A stretch of DNA of 64,000 nt from Sphingobacterium paucimobilis HER1398 (GTDB lineage: Bacteria; Bacteroidota; Bacteroidia; Sphingobacteriales; Sphingobacteriaceae): assembly GCF_000416985.1 (NCBI RefSeq), contig NZ_ATDL01000015.1:124001-188000 (forward strand), given 5' to 3'. Below, in pieces: positions 52,187 through 62,900 of the stretch. How positions within the stretch are numbered: position 1 is the stretch's first letter; the number at the start of each line of letters is the position of its first letter. Both the position numbers and the translations under genes were made by a program. The notes below the pieces were generated by a model. The model worked only from the letters and a program-made list of their open reading frames with translations, was not told the DNA's origin and made no database searches.

Positions 52187-53074
52187 ATGACAATCAAAGA
52201 TATTCAAATATTAGCCCTAGAACACGGGCTGAAAATCTCGGACGACATTAGCATCAACGAGATGGGCATCGACTTTAGAGTTGCTTTTGTAAAGGAAGTC
52301 GACGGTCAGAACTGGGTGCTCCGAATTCCTCGAAGGAAGGATATGATCGAACAGATCCAAAATGAAAGCAGGATATTGGATCTGGCCAAAAGAAACCTCT
52401 CCGTCCATGTTCCTGATTGGAAGATTGTATCGGAGCGTCTGATTGCATACCCGCTACTGGAGGATGCACCTGCCCTGACATTCGATGCCGTGACACATGA
52501 GATTTCCTGGAATATAGATCCCAATAGTGTAGCTTATGTGCGGTCTCTGGCCAAATCATTGGCCGAGCTGCATCGTGTTGCATCTGACGATGTCAGAAAA
52601 AGCAATTTGAAAATAATGGAGCCTAATGAACTGAGAACTGAAACAGCTAACCGTATCCAGTTGGTGAAATCTGAACTAGGTATCAGTGAGACCTTGGAAA
52701 GTAGATACCGCAGATGGCTGGACAATGACCTCTTGTGGCCTGATTTCACTTGCTTCATCCATGGTGATCTCTATGCTGGTCATGTCTTGACCACTAAGGA
52801 AGGTAAGGTATCTGGTATCATTGACTGGTCTACTGCGCATATGGGTGACCCTGCAATGGACTTTTCTGGTCACTTATCAGTTTTTGGAGAGGATAGTCTG
52901 AAGCTTTTGATAACTGAATATGTTAAACAAGGCGGAACGATATGGGACAAGATCTACGAACAATCTATAGAGAGAGCTGCTGCAGCTCCCTTGGCATATG
53001 GCGCTTTTGCAATAGAATGCAACGACGACAGGCATATAAGCGCTGCCAAAACAGCGTTAGGTATCAATCAATAA
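52187..53074 (+). CDS. mph: Macrolide 2'-phosphotransferase, Mph family
   Basis: 295 aa and strongly Mph-like throughout: N-terminal LALEHGLKI, WVLRIPRRKDM (ATP-binding lysine/arginine region), AYPLLEDAPAL, RYRRWLDNDLLWPDF, catalytic loop IHGDLYAGHVLTT, metal-binding GIIDWSTAHMGDPAMDF, and a C-terminal AAKTALG. These enzymes phosphorylate the 2'-hydroxyl of macrolides with GTP. It is a single gene on the plus strand between two minus-strand SusCD loci, and its downstream repeat/terminator is shared with the 203-aa gene locus. An intrinsic chromosomal resistance gene is likely; no mobile element was seen next to it. Confidence 0.92.
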   Translation: MTIKDIQILALEHGLKISDDISINEMGIDFRVAFVKEVDGQNWVLRIPRRKDMIEQIQNESRILDLAKRNLSVHVPDWKIVSERLIAYPLLEDAPALTFDAVTHEISWNIDPNSVAYVRSLAKSLAELHRVASDDVRKSNLKIMEPNELRTETANRIQLVKSELGISETLESRYRRWLDNDLLWPDFTCFIHGDLYAGHVLTTKEGKVSGIIDWSTAHMGDPAMDFSGHLSVFGEDSLKLLITEYVKQGGTIWDKIYEQSIERAAAAPLAYGAFAIECNDDRHISAAKTALGINQ

Positions 53075-53095
53075 AATGAAGTAAGGATACTCCAT

Positions 53096-53229
53096 GTAAC
53101 CTTTTTGTTAACTAACTGAATATGTATACTATCGGCATGGGAATTGCAATTGTATCAGTATTCATAATTTAGGTTAATAATTGGTTAGTTAAAAATCCCT
53201 GAAGCTCCCCGCTCCAGGGATTTTTGTTG
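53096..53229. repeat. 135-bp intergenic repeat, copy B, with terminator
   Basis: Near-identical to 33741-33875. The bidirectional terminator stem lies at 53191-53201 and 53215-53225. It follows the phosphotransferase stop by 21 bp and faces the 3' end of the calcineurin-like phosphoesterase gene, ending both transcripts. Confidence 0.85.
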
Positions 53230-53301
53230 TGTGCATGACAGCAACCACCTGATAAAATCAAACCATCAGTAATAGATCTGTTCTAAAATACCAGAACTGA
53301 C

Positions 53302-54795
53302 CTACAATGTTAAAAATACCTCTTGTATAAAGTCTACGCCATAATCATCACTAGCTCGGACGCGTATCCGACAGTTTTCTCTGTCTAAGGGGGATAAGGT
53401 GGATGGTATCCTGACCTTCCAAATATGTGGTGATTTTCGCTTTCCCAAAGGATTGACCCGGGTACCGGTGAGCGGATAGACCTTTGCTCGATTGCGCTCT
53501 ATAATCTGCAGCACGGTAGGGTCTACCCTGCGTTCCTGTTGCATATCGAGCCACTCGCCCCCTTCAAACTGTACCTGTACTGACGTGCTGTCACTACCTA
53601 CGTATACATTGGCAATAAGATCCAGACTGTCCACACTGAGGGCTATCTGCCTAGAAGCATCTAATCCTACTCCCTTGTACTGGATACGGTAGTCGCCATG
53701 GTGAAAATGTACCGTAAAATATCCTCGTGGAGCACCGCACTGCATGATTGCATGAGGGACACCGTCAAAATCCTTTTCGCCGGTCCACCAGTTGCCGCAG
53801 GTAGCTCCCGCTCCCAACTCATGAATATTGGGATGTCCAAAGTAATGACGAGTGATCTGATGGGTATGTCCTGACAACAGTAATACCTTGTGGTAAGGGG
53901 TCAACAGTTCGATAACCTCTTGGCGATTGCGCGTATGTGCCATGGGGATATGCTGGCTGAGCACTACGGGCATGTACTTGGGTACATAAGCAAGGTCATT
54001 CTTCAGGAATTGAATTTGATCTTCGGACACACGTCCTTCATAACCGTTCTTGCCTGTGGAAAATACATTATTGAGAACGACAAAATGTACTCCTGAATAA
54101 TTGAAAGAATAGGTATCGGCACCAAAGTTACGATTGAACACATCGGACATATGGGATGGATTGGCCGTATTTCGATCGTGATTGCCCACTAGCGTCCATG
54201 ATGGTGTGGCAATTTTTTCGAGTGCGTTTTTCAGTTTTGGCAACAAGGGCATGTTGTCATTGACCAGATCACCTAAAAAAATATTGAACGCCAAATCCTG
54301 GCGCTGTGCCAGTTCTTGTAAGACACTTCTTGACGCATAGCCCAATTCTTCTTCATTATCGACCTGAACGTCGCCTATCGCTCCAATAGTAAATGAGTCC
54401 TCCTTTGGAAGCTTATGCAAACCAAAGTGGATCTCCATCTTATCTGATGAAACACTCTCCGGATCCAAGTAAAAGAAATTGGCATTGGTAACAATAATAC
54501 CCTTTTTAGCAAAGCTATACCCTGAAGGGAGAATCGGGAAAATGGATTGCCCTTTTATGGCCTGAATCTCATACCGGCCTTTCTTGTCGGTAAGGACGAT
54601 GTCTCGACCGTTTGAAACTAAAGCAGCCTTCAGCCCTCTCTCCTTTTGATCGGGAAGACCATTCGCATTATCGTCCAGATAAATCCGACCTGTGATTCGG
54701 ATGGTATCCGACGAACGGGATTGGGCGTCTGCGACAGATGCGGCTAAATTGACCGCAAAAAATATAAACCAAAAGACGATTTGTTTAAATCTCAT
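53302..54795 (-). CDS. Calcineurin-like phosphoesterase with N- and C-terminal extra domains, 497 aa
   Basis: Secreted (signal FWFIFFAVNLAASVADAQ). An N-terminal carboxypeptidase-regulatory-like or SdrD-like domain (GRIYLDDNANGLPDQKERGL) is followed by the metallophosphatase core: GAIGDVQVD, FLGDLVND, LVGNHDRN, VLSQHIPM, LLSGHTHQ. The usual D-x-H at the first site is D-V-Q, as in related Bacteroidota enzymes. A C-terminal calcineurin-C-type domain follows. It is the last gene of the minus-strand operon, 6 bp after the M16 peptidase gene. Substrate unknown. Confidence 0.88.
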   Translation of the reverse strand: MRFKQIVFWFIFFAVNLAASVADAQSRSSDTIRITGRIYLDDNANGLPDQKERGLKAALVSNGRDIVLTDKKGRYEIQAIKGQSIFPILPSGYSFAKKGIIVTNANFFYLDPESVSSDKMEIHFGLHKLPKEDSFTIGAIGDVQVDNEEELGYASRSVLQELAQRQDLAFNIFLGDLVNDNMPLLPKLKNALEKIATPSWTLVGNHDRNTANPSHMSDVFNRNFGADTYSFNYSGVHFVVLNNVFSTGKNGYEGRVSEDQIQFLKNDLAYVPKYMPVVLSQHIPMAHTRNRQEVIELLTPYHKVLLLSGHTHQITRHYFGHPNIHELGAGATCGNWWTGEKDFDGVPHAIMQCGAPRGYFTVHFHHGDYRIQYKGVGLDASRQIALSVDSLDLIANVYVGSDSTSVQVQFEGGEWLDMQQERRVDPTVLQIIERNRAKVYPLTGTRVNPLGKRKSPHIWKVRIPSTLSPLDRENCRIRVRASDDYGVDFIQEVFLTL

Positions 54796-54801
54796 AACTA
54801 G

Positions 54802-57624
54802 TTATTTTTTTGATATTCCTTCCTTGGGCAGCATAACGGCCTGAATCGAAATCTGAGAATCGATGTAATCTGCCTTACAAAGGTCAGCAATATCTTGTGC
54901 TGTGATACTGTTCAAAATATGATCAAAATCGCCGATATAATTCCAGTTGTCAATTCCGTAAAACAAGGTATTACGAATATAGGTCGACCAGAAGGAATCT
55001 TTCTGTTTGTTAATGGCCATCTCTTTGAGTTGATTGGATTTGATATCGGCCAGCTCTTTTTCGAAGGAGCTTGGATCGGAGGCTACTTTGGCCAACTCTT
55101 GTTGCGCTGCCTCAATCAACACTTCTACATTTTTGGGATCGCAATTGAACGATATGCTCTGACGACTCAAGGCATCTGGATAAGGGGTCGCACTGGCGCT
55201 GACACCGGCGCTGTAAATCATCCCCATGCGTTCTCTCAATGTCGCCTGTAGCTTCATTCTCAGCACAGCGGAGAGTATATCACTTTTTAAGTTATAAACC
55301 TCGATCGGTTCGGAAATTGTGTTTTTCTGTGTGATAAGGGATACCGTAGCTTTGGGAGAATCGCTCACCGCGCGCTCGAACCGAAGCGTCTGTCGAGGTA
55401 CGACAGGTCTCTCGTATACATAGCTGGTGTCTACGCTACCCGAAGGAAGGCCACCTAGGTAGGTCAATACCAACTCTTTTAAGACGTCTTCATCAAGATC
55501 AGTAGAGAGCACAAAGGTATATCCATTGGCATTGCCATACATCTTGTTGAAAACCGGCAGTATGCGTGACGCATGGAGTTCGTTCTCGATGATGGATTCG
55601 TTGATCTCGCGATTGGTATAATCACTTCCATTCAACATCTGCCCCAATTCGAGCTGGTAGATATTCGCATCGGTCTTGATTGCCGTACGATAGCTTTCTT
55701 TCGCTTTTTCCTTGATCAAATTGAAGTTTTTGCTGTCTACCCGCGGTGAGGTCCATCGCAGATATAGCAACTGGAACAGGGTCTCGGCGTCTTTGAGATC
55801 GGCACTGCCTGCAACGCCCGAGCGTGTCTTGTCAATGAGAAAGCGCATGGATGCCGATTTGCCATTGAGATACTGTGCCAAGGACTCACGGGACAGGGTA
55901 CCCGCACCGCTCAGCGCTGCCACATTGGTCGCATACTGTGCTGTTAGGTAGTCCGCACTGTCCAGCGCATACATTCCTCCCTTTCTGAACCCGGTTATGG
56001 TAAGCTTGCTGTCTCGAACCTCTGGTTTTTTGACAATAACCCGTACACCATTGGACAATTCGTACACGGTGGATTTGATCTCGGGTACTAAAGTAGTCGC
56101 TATAAGAGTACTAGCGACAGGTGTCTCTTCTAACAATTGATCGTGCTCTTGGACGGCTAAGTGGTATGGCAATACCTTGGCTTTACCAAGGCTATCAAAA
56201 ATGGTGTAGATACGCTCTTGGGAGGGCAATATAGGATCTACCTTGGGATAGGATGTCAACTGATATTGAATCCTTTTGGGCTGCATTAAGGAGCGTAGCT
56301 CTTTGCGCAGGGATTGGGCATCTACCCGGTCTACCGTGGCTTTGTACCATTCATACTCGGAAGCGGTACTGATCATCTTTTGATCTTTATAAAAATCATT
56401 GTAGATCTCATCCATCAACGAGGTGGAAGCGACTGGCGCCTTACGCTCGAGCTTGCGCTGTAGCGCTCTGCCATAACTCGTTTTTACTGCTTCGATCTCC
56501 GTATCTAGAAAACCGTGCTGTAGCATCTGCTCCAGATGCACCGCAAAATCTATGATCGATTTTTCGGGCTGTTCGGGATTGATCTGCACGGAAGCTAAGC
56601 CTATTTTCTTGGTATTTAAGAATCCGGAAAATTGTACAGAAGCACTTTTGTAGGCTGGATTGTCAAATGTGAGATTGCTCAAACGACGCTTGATCAATTG
56701 ATTCAACAGACTGCGTCTTAGATAGGACTCGTAATCTTTTTCGGTGTTGACAGGGCTGTCTTTCTTGAACAATTGGATCAAACTCAAATCAGCCTTGGTA
56801 CCTTCGGGGTCTACGATCCGTTCAAAACTCCGTGTGCGGTAATTCGGTATATCATAGGTGGGGATCTTATTTCCTCTTTTGCTGGGAATACCCTCAAACT
56901 TGGCATGAATCATGGCTTCTATCTCGGGCACTGATACATCACCGACGACGGCTACGGCCATGAACTGTGGATCGTACCATTGATGGTAGTAATCTACTAT
57001 CTCCTGCCGCTTGAAGTTCTTGATGACTGCTGTATCACCGATTACTTTGCGCTCGGCAAAACGGGATCCATTCAGCAGCTTGGAGAGGAAGGCCTGTTGT
57101 ACCACTTCGTTTGCCTTTTTGGTCGAAAACCACTCTGACATGATGACTCCACGCTCCTGCTCTATCTCGGTACTGTCGAGCGTAAGCCCGCCCGCCCAAT
57201 CGGAGATAATGGTCATGGTCTGATCTACAAACTTGCTGTCCGAGGTCGGCAGCTGCAATTTGTAAACGGTCTCGTTGTAAGAGGTGTGCGCATTTACGTC
57301 TTTACCAAATTTGGCACCATTGCTCTCGAGATAGCGTATCAGGGTCTCATTGGGGAAGTGTGTCGTACCATTGAACGCCATATGTTCTAAAAAATGAGCT
57401 AAACCACGTTGTTTCTCATTTTCTAAAACAGATCCGGACTTGACAAATAACCGATAGACGGCTTCATTTTTTGGGAAATCATTGGGATAGATATAATAGG
57501 TCATCCCATTCTTTAACTTACCTTTAATTAACTTAGGATCTTCTGGGTTACCAGAAACCCAGGAACTCATAATCGGAACGGCTAAAACTAATAATAACCC
57601 ACCTAATCGCACTTTTCTAATCAT
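54802..57624 (-). CDS. M16-family zinc peptidase
   Basis: About 940 aa from the ATG at 57622-57624; a TTG seven codons upstream is in frame but unlikely. After a signal peptide (GGLLLVLAVPIMSSW) come the inverted zinc motif HFLEH in RGLAHFLEHMAFNGT and the downstream glutamate in STEIEQERGVIMSEW. The second M16 half (from about residue 500) lacks zinc ligands, as usual. M16 peptidases cut short peptides in the periplasm. Encoded after SusC-SusD and a peptidase-like lipoprotein, it points to a peptide-utilisation system. Confidence 0.93.
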   Translation of the reverse strand: MIRKVRLGGLLLVLAVPIMSSWVSGNPEDPKLIKGKLKNGMTYYIYPNDFPKNEAVYRLFVKSGSVLENEKQRGLAHFLEHMAFNGTTHFPNETLIRYLESNGAKFGKDVNAHTSYNETVYKLQLPTSDSKFVDQTMTIISDWAGGLTLDSTEIEQERGVIMSEWFSTKKANEVVQQAFLSKLLNGSRFAERKVIGDTAVIKNFKRQEIVDYYHQWYDPQFMAVAVVGDVSVPEIEAMIHAKFEGIPSKRGNKIPTYDIPNYRTRSFERIVDPEGTKADLSLIQLFKKDSPVNTEKDYESYLRRSLLNQLIKRRLSNLTFDNPAYKSASVQFSGFLNTKKIGLASVQINPEQPEKSIIDFAVHLEQMLQHGFLDTEIEAVKTSYGRALQRKLERKAPVASTSLMDEIYNDFYKDQKMISTASEYEWYKATVDRVDAQSLRKELRSLMQPKRIQYQLTSYPKVDPILPSQERIYTIFDSLGKAKVLPYHLAVQEHDQLLEETPVASTLIATTLVPEIKSTVYELSNGVRVIVKKPEVRDSKLTITGFRKGGMYALDSADYLTAQYATNVAALSGAGTLSRESLAQYLNGKSASMRFLIDKTRSGVAGSADLKDAETLFQLLYLRWTSPRVDSKNFNLIKEKAKESYRTAIKTDANIYQLELGQMLNGSDYTNREINESIIENELHASRILPVFNKMYGNANGYTFVLSTDLDEDVLKELVLTYLGGLPSGSVDTSYVYERPVVPRQTLRFERAVSDSPKATVSLITQKNTISEPIEVYNLKSDILSAVLRMKLQATLRERMGMIYSAGVSASATPYPDALSRQSISFNCDPKNVEVLIEAAQQELAKVASDPSSFEKELADIKSNQLKEMAINKQKDSFWSTYIRNTLFYGIDNWNYIGDFDHILNSITAQDIADLCKADYIDSQISIQAVMLPKEGISKK

Positions 57625-57682
57625 TTTTCTATCGTTAAAAGCCAAGCTAAAACATATTTAGCTTGGCTTATTCTATTCGTTT

Positions 57683-58495
57683 CTATTTACGCATCAAATC
57701 ATCCAGATTGGTATCCAGCTGTGCAGCGTAATATTGACGGAGCAACTCCACTTTCTTCTTAACTAAAGGGTATACGTCGGTAACTGCTTCGATCTGCGCT
57801 TTGGTATTGGAAGCTACCCAGGCGACATAAGTTGAGTAGTCTTTGTCTTTGTCCGGAGGCAAGACTTTATTGCGATAGACATAGCCTTGCTGGTACATCA
57901 TGGCATCTGACGTCAATCCCATCCGCTCGTAGGTAGATACCGCCCAGAATGCTTCAGGCTGTTCTTCTACCTTAGCGATGAGACTCAAAGCAAAACATTC
58001 GTGAATCTCTTTGGCCGCCGCCAATTTGGTGGCTGCTGTCTGCGGAAACGTCTTAGGCCCTGCTCCTCCGAAAATGATATGATTCATGCCAGACAGGGCA
58101 TAACTCTGTACCTTCGTATTCTTGGTTGCATTCAATGTATCGGCTAACAAGATCTGATAGGGCAACATCTTCCGCAGCAGTTCATCTGGATAGACCTGGA
58201 ATAGCGTCTCATCCATAAAATTGAACAACTTTTCGGCATCTTCCTCTGATTTTGGCAGGGTATGCTCGTAATTTCTGCGTGAGTCCCAGTTCCACTTGAC
58301 ATCCTTTACCGTATAATCCATACGGACGTAAGTGTTAAAGTCATCATAAAATACCTTGACACGCTTCTGCCAAGCGGTGTTTTCAGGTAACTCTAACGCT
58401 TGATTGAAATCAATCTCGGGCGTGATCTTATCATCTTTACTACAGGAAGTAAATACCACACCTCCCAAAAACAGATATACTAATATTTTTTTCAT
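57683..58495 (-). CDS. Peptidase Mx1-like lipoprotein with degenerate zinc motif, 270 aa
   Basis: Lipobox VVFTSC (Cys18). The fold-level pattern, including NHIIFGG, YERMGLTSDAMMYQQGYVY, DKDYSTYVAWV and a helical C-terminus, fits the putative zinc-metallopeptidase lipoproteins (Peptidase_Mx1-like) that follow SusD in many Bacteroidota loci. Where the family has HExxH the sequence reads H165-E-C-F-A169, so the second histidine is missing and catalysis is doubtful. It may bind rather than cut peptides (inference). It starts 11 bp after SusD. Confidence 0.78.
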   Translation of the reverse strand: MKKILVYLFLGGVVFTSCSKDDKITPEIDFNQALELPENTAWQKRVKVFYDDFNTYVRMDYTVKDVKWNWDSRRNYEHTLPKSEEDAEKLFNFMDETLFQVYPDELLRKMLPYQILLADTLNATKNTKVQSYALSGMNHIIFGGAGPKTFPQTAATKLAAAKEIHECFALSLIAKVEEQPEAFWAVSTYERMGLTSDAMMYQQGYVYRNKVLPPDKDKDYSTYVAWVASNTKAQIEAVTDVYPLVKKKVELLRQYYAAQLDTNLDDLMRK

Positions 58496-58506
58496 TGTCT
58501 TTCTAC

Positions 58507-59976
58507 TTAGTTTTCAGGAGTTTTTTCTTCCCGGTTATTCAACTGAATGGTCGGATTGTAATCCCGTTCTGCACGAGGGATCTCCAATGTGTAGTTGGCA
58601 TCCCCTTTCTTTAATCTATAGGTTTCGGTATTGCCTCCTTTATAATACATGACGTGCTTTAACTCGGGCATCCCCTGTCTTCTTAAATCCCACCAACGGT
58701 GACATTCTTCAAAGCACAGTTCGCGGCGACGCTCTTCCCAAACCATCTTTAACAAGGCTTCATTGCTCTGAAAATCGCCTTCCGTCAGATTGACATAGTT
58801 CGTTATACGGTGCCTACGTAACTCATTAAGGAGCTGTAAAGCTTCTGTAGGATTGGGACTGGCCTTACGCAAATAGGCTTCTGCCATATTGAGATATACT
58901 TCGGCTACACGCCATGCTTCTCCTTTTGCAAATGATGGTGTACGTGAAAATTTTATCGGTAGATATTGTGTTGTCGCATCAAAAAACGCCTTGAGTCTTT
59001 GGTCTTCTGGAGTATATAAGGACAATAGATTGTTTTCGGAACGCTGGGATACCTGAAAAAACGGACCTGTACCTTTTCCGGAAAGCGAATAGATGTAATT
59101 ATAAGGAAGCTGAACATCACCAAAGTTGAAGATCAATTCTGGGTTGGTCCGCTGGGCGATGAAAGAAAAACTAGTCTTACCGAACGTAATACCCGAAGCT
59201 GTAATATCGTACAGGAGGCTATTTTTACGCATCAGCTCATTGCCATAACTGATGACTGCATCAAAGTCTTCCATATACAGGGCTATCCGCCCAGCTAAAA
59301 ACAAAGCAGCTTCTTCTGTAATTTCAAAGTTATTATTCGGCTTGTCTGCTCTTTTGAACAGATCTAAGGCTTTCGCCATGTCCGAATTGATCAGGGCATA
59401 GGTCTCGGCAACAGTAGCCCGGGATAATCTTTCAAGACTCGGCTTGGATTCTAACCATATACTGACACCGGGATCTGTAGCTGCAGTCGCCTGGTTATAA
59501 GGCTTGGCATATAGATTGACCAACGTGAAATAGTAATATGCTCGTAAGACATGGGCTTGTGCCATCAAAAGATTCCTGTCTGACTCTGCTCCTGTCATCT
59601 CCACAGTATTCAATATCACATTACACGCGAGGATATGCTTATAGCAAGCACCGTAGGAACCGTCTTTAAGATTAATCTCATTCTCCAGCTCTTTATCCCA
59701 CAGAAAAACGGCCTTATTATTATTAACGGAAGAGGTCGCATCTTTGGTCAAATCACCAAAATAGACCTCGATATCATCGTCCATAAAGTGAATCCAATTA
59801 AAGATCTTCTGATAATCCGAAGAATAGGCGTCTCCGCGTAGTATCTGTCGGTACTGCTCGACGGTCTCGGGGATCAACAGGTCTTTGTCTGATTTTTCCA
59901 AGAATTTGTCACAGGATGTTAAACCCAATGCTATAACCCCTATGGTTAAATACTTGAATATATTAGTTCTTGTCAT
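58507..59976 (-). CDS. SusD/RagB-like lipoprotein (pair 4)
   Basis: 489 aa with lipobox LGLTSC (Cys22), an early KFLEKSDKDLLIPETVEQYRQ and the late VWEERRRELCFEECHRWWDLRRQGM. AHVLRAYYYFTLVNLYAKPYNQ is the typical central helix. It follows SusC by 11 bp and precedes the peptidase-like lipoprotein gene. Likely binds peptides for the linked SusC. Confidence 0.94.
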   Translation of the reverse strand: MTRTNIFKYLTIGVIALGLTSCDKFLEKSDKDLLIPETVEQYRQILRGDAYSSDYQKIFNWIHFMDDDIEVYFGDLTKDATSSVNNNKAVFLWDKELENEINLKDGSYGACYKHILACNVILNTVEMTGAESDRNLLMAQAHVLRAYYYFTLVNLYAKPYNQATAATDPGVSIWLESKPSLERLSRATVAETYALINSDMAKALDLFKRADKPNNNFEITEEAALFLAGRIALYMEDFDAVISYGNELMRKNSLLYDITASGITFGKTSFSFIAQRTNPELIFNFGDVQLPYNYIYSLSGKGTGPFFQVSQRSENNLLSLYTPEDQRLKAFFDATTQYLPIKFSRTPSFAKGEAWRVAEVYLNMAEAYLRKASPNPTEALQLLNELRRHRITNYVNLTEGDFQSNEALLKMVWEERRRELCFEECHRWWDLRRQGMPELKHVMYYKGGNTETYRLKKGDANYTLEIPRAERDYNPTIQLNNREEKTPEN

Positions 59977-59987
59977 TTTATGTAGAA

Positions 59988-62900
59988 TTAAAACGTAAGA
60001 TTAAGTGTAAAACTGTATGATGGCAAAACAGGAATATTTGCAGTCGGTGATTCGGGATCCAGGTTATGCCATTCTTTGGTCGTCCACGTACGGAGATTAT
60101 TGGCCTGGAGTCTCAACATAAGGCCTTGTACACGGTAGCGTTTCAGCCATTCGGACGGCACCTGATAACCAACTGAAAGGTTGCGTAAGCGTAAAAAATC
60201 AGTCTTCGCTACACGGACATCACTCTGATCATAGTATCGTTGGAACGACATCGCAGTGCGATCATCAAACAACGCAGGGATATTGGTATTCGCCTCATCT
60301 CCGGGTTGCTTCCAACGATTGTTAACTTCTGTGGTTACATTTTCGATCGGATTGAAAACGGACAGTATCTGTCTATATAAGGCAGGTAATCTATCATATC
60401 CACCTAACGCGAAGGATAGGCCTACAGTCGCCTGAAATCCTTTGTAGGAGACCCTACTATCGAACCCGCCTACAACATCGGGGTTAAAATTGCCACTCTT
60501 TACAAGTTCTGCCGATTTAGGATCTATTTTAAACACTTTATCGCCGTTCTTGTCCATAAACAAAGGATAGCCATTTTCCGGACTTAAACCTGTCATCTGG
60601 TAGGAGTAAAAGGTACCAACAGATGTACCTGCTGTAGTAATGTTTCCTGATAACATTTCTTGCACGATCTGATCGGTCTCGGCTTCAGGGATCTGTGATT
60701 CGAGAATTGTATTGATATTGCGGGCAGCATTCATCGTTACATTCCAATTCCAATCTTTCTTTTTGATCAAGTCTAGACTTACTGACCCTTCAATTCCTTT
60801 ATTCTCCATGACACCAGAATTGATCCTCACATAGGAACGTCCAGTAGCCTGAGATACCTGTTTGCTGATAATCAGATCTACACCGCGCTTATTATAGTAT
60901 TCAAATGTACCGGATAGGCGCCCCTGCAATAGTCCAAATTCTAAGGCTGCATTAATCGACTTGGTCTTTTCCCAACGGAGATCGGGATTCGGGAGACGGT
61001 ATACGTTGGAGTATTTCAACTTACTGATATCATCTCGCCCAGCATAACGCATGATAAGCTCGGGCGATGAGTCATCGTGAATATTTCCTTGGATACCGTA
61101 AGAACTACGAAGTGCTAAAAACGATAAAATATCATTGTCTGCTAAAAAGCGTTCATTGGAGATGATCCATTTTCCAGCCAAGGACCATACTGGTAAATAA
61201 CGGTATTTTGGATTCGTTCCTAATTTATTGGCACCGTCCCAACGGATATTACCGTTAAAAATATACCGGGAATCATAAGCGTAGGATCCCGTCATGAACC
61301 AAGAGGAGAAACGGGCTTCCTTTTCAGAAATCTTGGGTAACGTGATTCCATAAATCTTACTCAAGAAATCAGCTGTCAAGGTCGGTGTGGTCAATCGCTC
61401 TCCGCCTTCATTGTCATAACCATAACCCACGAACGAGTTTCCATTCGCTTTATTGACCCGGATCTCCTGACCACCAAACAAATTGACATTATGCTTCTCT
61501 GCAAATGTCATATTGAAATCTAAGGTATTCCTCAACGTCAGATTCGCAGATGTATTGTTTGATACAGCGTACTCTCCTCCATACGGTAGTTTGGAATCCA
61601 GTTCATCTTTACTGAAGGGTTCTACCGCACCAAGGTCATAGCCCCTGATACCAGCAATGTAATACGAACGCTCGGTAGCGTAATTTCTTGTCTTGGCACC
61701 GCTCATATCATAAGCGACCAAACTCTTGAAACGTAGGTACTTTTTGATTTTCCAATCCACATTGGTCTGTAGACCAAAAGCTTGTACATCTCCTATAGAA
61801 CCTGTTTCATTCAATTCGTTAAAGACATTGAATGCCAATGGTCTCCCAGATGTCCCTAAATTGTAATATGATAGGCCTCCATTTGCATCATAGGGAGAAA
61901 GGGCACGTGAGGTGCTGTAAGCATAATCGTTTGGATTGACTTTGTTAAAACCAAGATTTTTGGACTTGCTACCGTTAAACTTGAAGCTTATTCTTAGATT
62001 GTCCGAGACCTCTGTACCTAATTTCAACATCCCCGTAAGGCGGTCGGAATTGGACCCCAGGGCCGATCCTTTACTGTCATTGTACCCTAAGGAGACGTAG
62101 TAATCTGTCCGGTCATTGGCGCCTGACAACCCTACAGTGTAGTCTTGGTAAATCGAATTGCGGAACAATAAGTCGTACCAATCGGTATTCATGACCTCAA
62201 GGTCTTTGGCTCTTAACACGAATTCTTCCTGTGTCAGCTCTTTGTTATACAATTGCTGCAACAATCCCTCATAACCTACATCCTTGGGCGAATTCATAAA
62301 GCGCAACCCCGCATCAGTTATTTCTTTGGAGAGTTGGATACGCTCCTGCGAATTCATCCGATTCAAGCGGCTATAACTGGGACGTTGATTGACGGTGAGC
62401 CCTGTGTTAAAGGTAATCTTAGGTTTCCCAACCATACCATTTTTGGTCGTAATGACAATTACACCGTTGGCAGCTTTTACACCGTAGATAGCGGTTGCCG
62501 AAGCATCCTTTAATACGTCTATAGAAGCTATATCTTGAGGATTTAGTCCAGCCACGTTGCTACCGATCAAATAGGCTGCATCAGGACTGTTGACATCGGA
62601 CGCATTGAAAGGCATAGAGCTTTCCTGAATAACGCCATCGATAACCCAAATCGGAGCTTTATTACCATTGATGGTCGATGTACCACGGATCCGAATCTTA
62701 GAAGCGGCACTGGGCTCTCCCGATGTGAGCTGTACGCTCATCCCTGGTACCTTTCCTTGGAGCATCTGATCAATAGACAGCGCTCCGGTCACAACTACGT
62801 CTTCGGCCTTTATTGAAAATATGGAACTTGCCAGCTCTCTTTTATTCAGTCGCTGATAACCGGTAGTCACGACTTCGTCCAACATATTGGTACTGTTTTC

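Noticed and set aside
57625..57645. TTG start for the M16 peptidase
   Set aside because: An ATG seven codons later is directly followed by a normal signal peptide.
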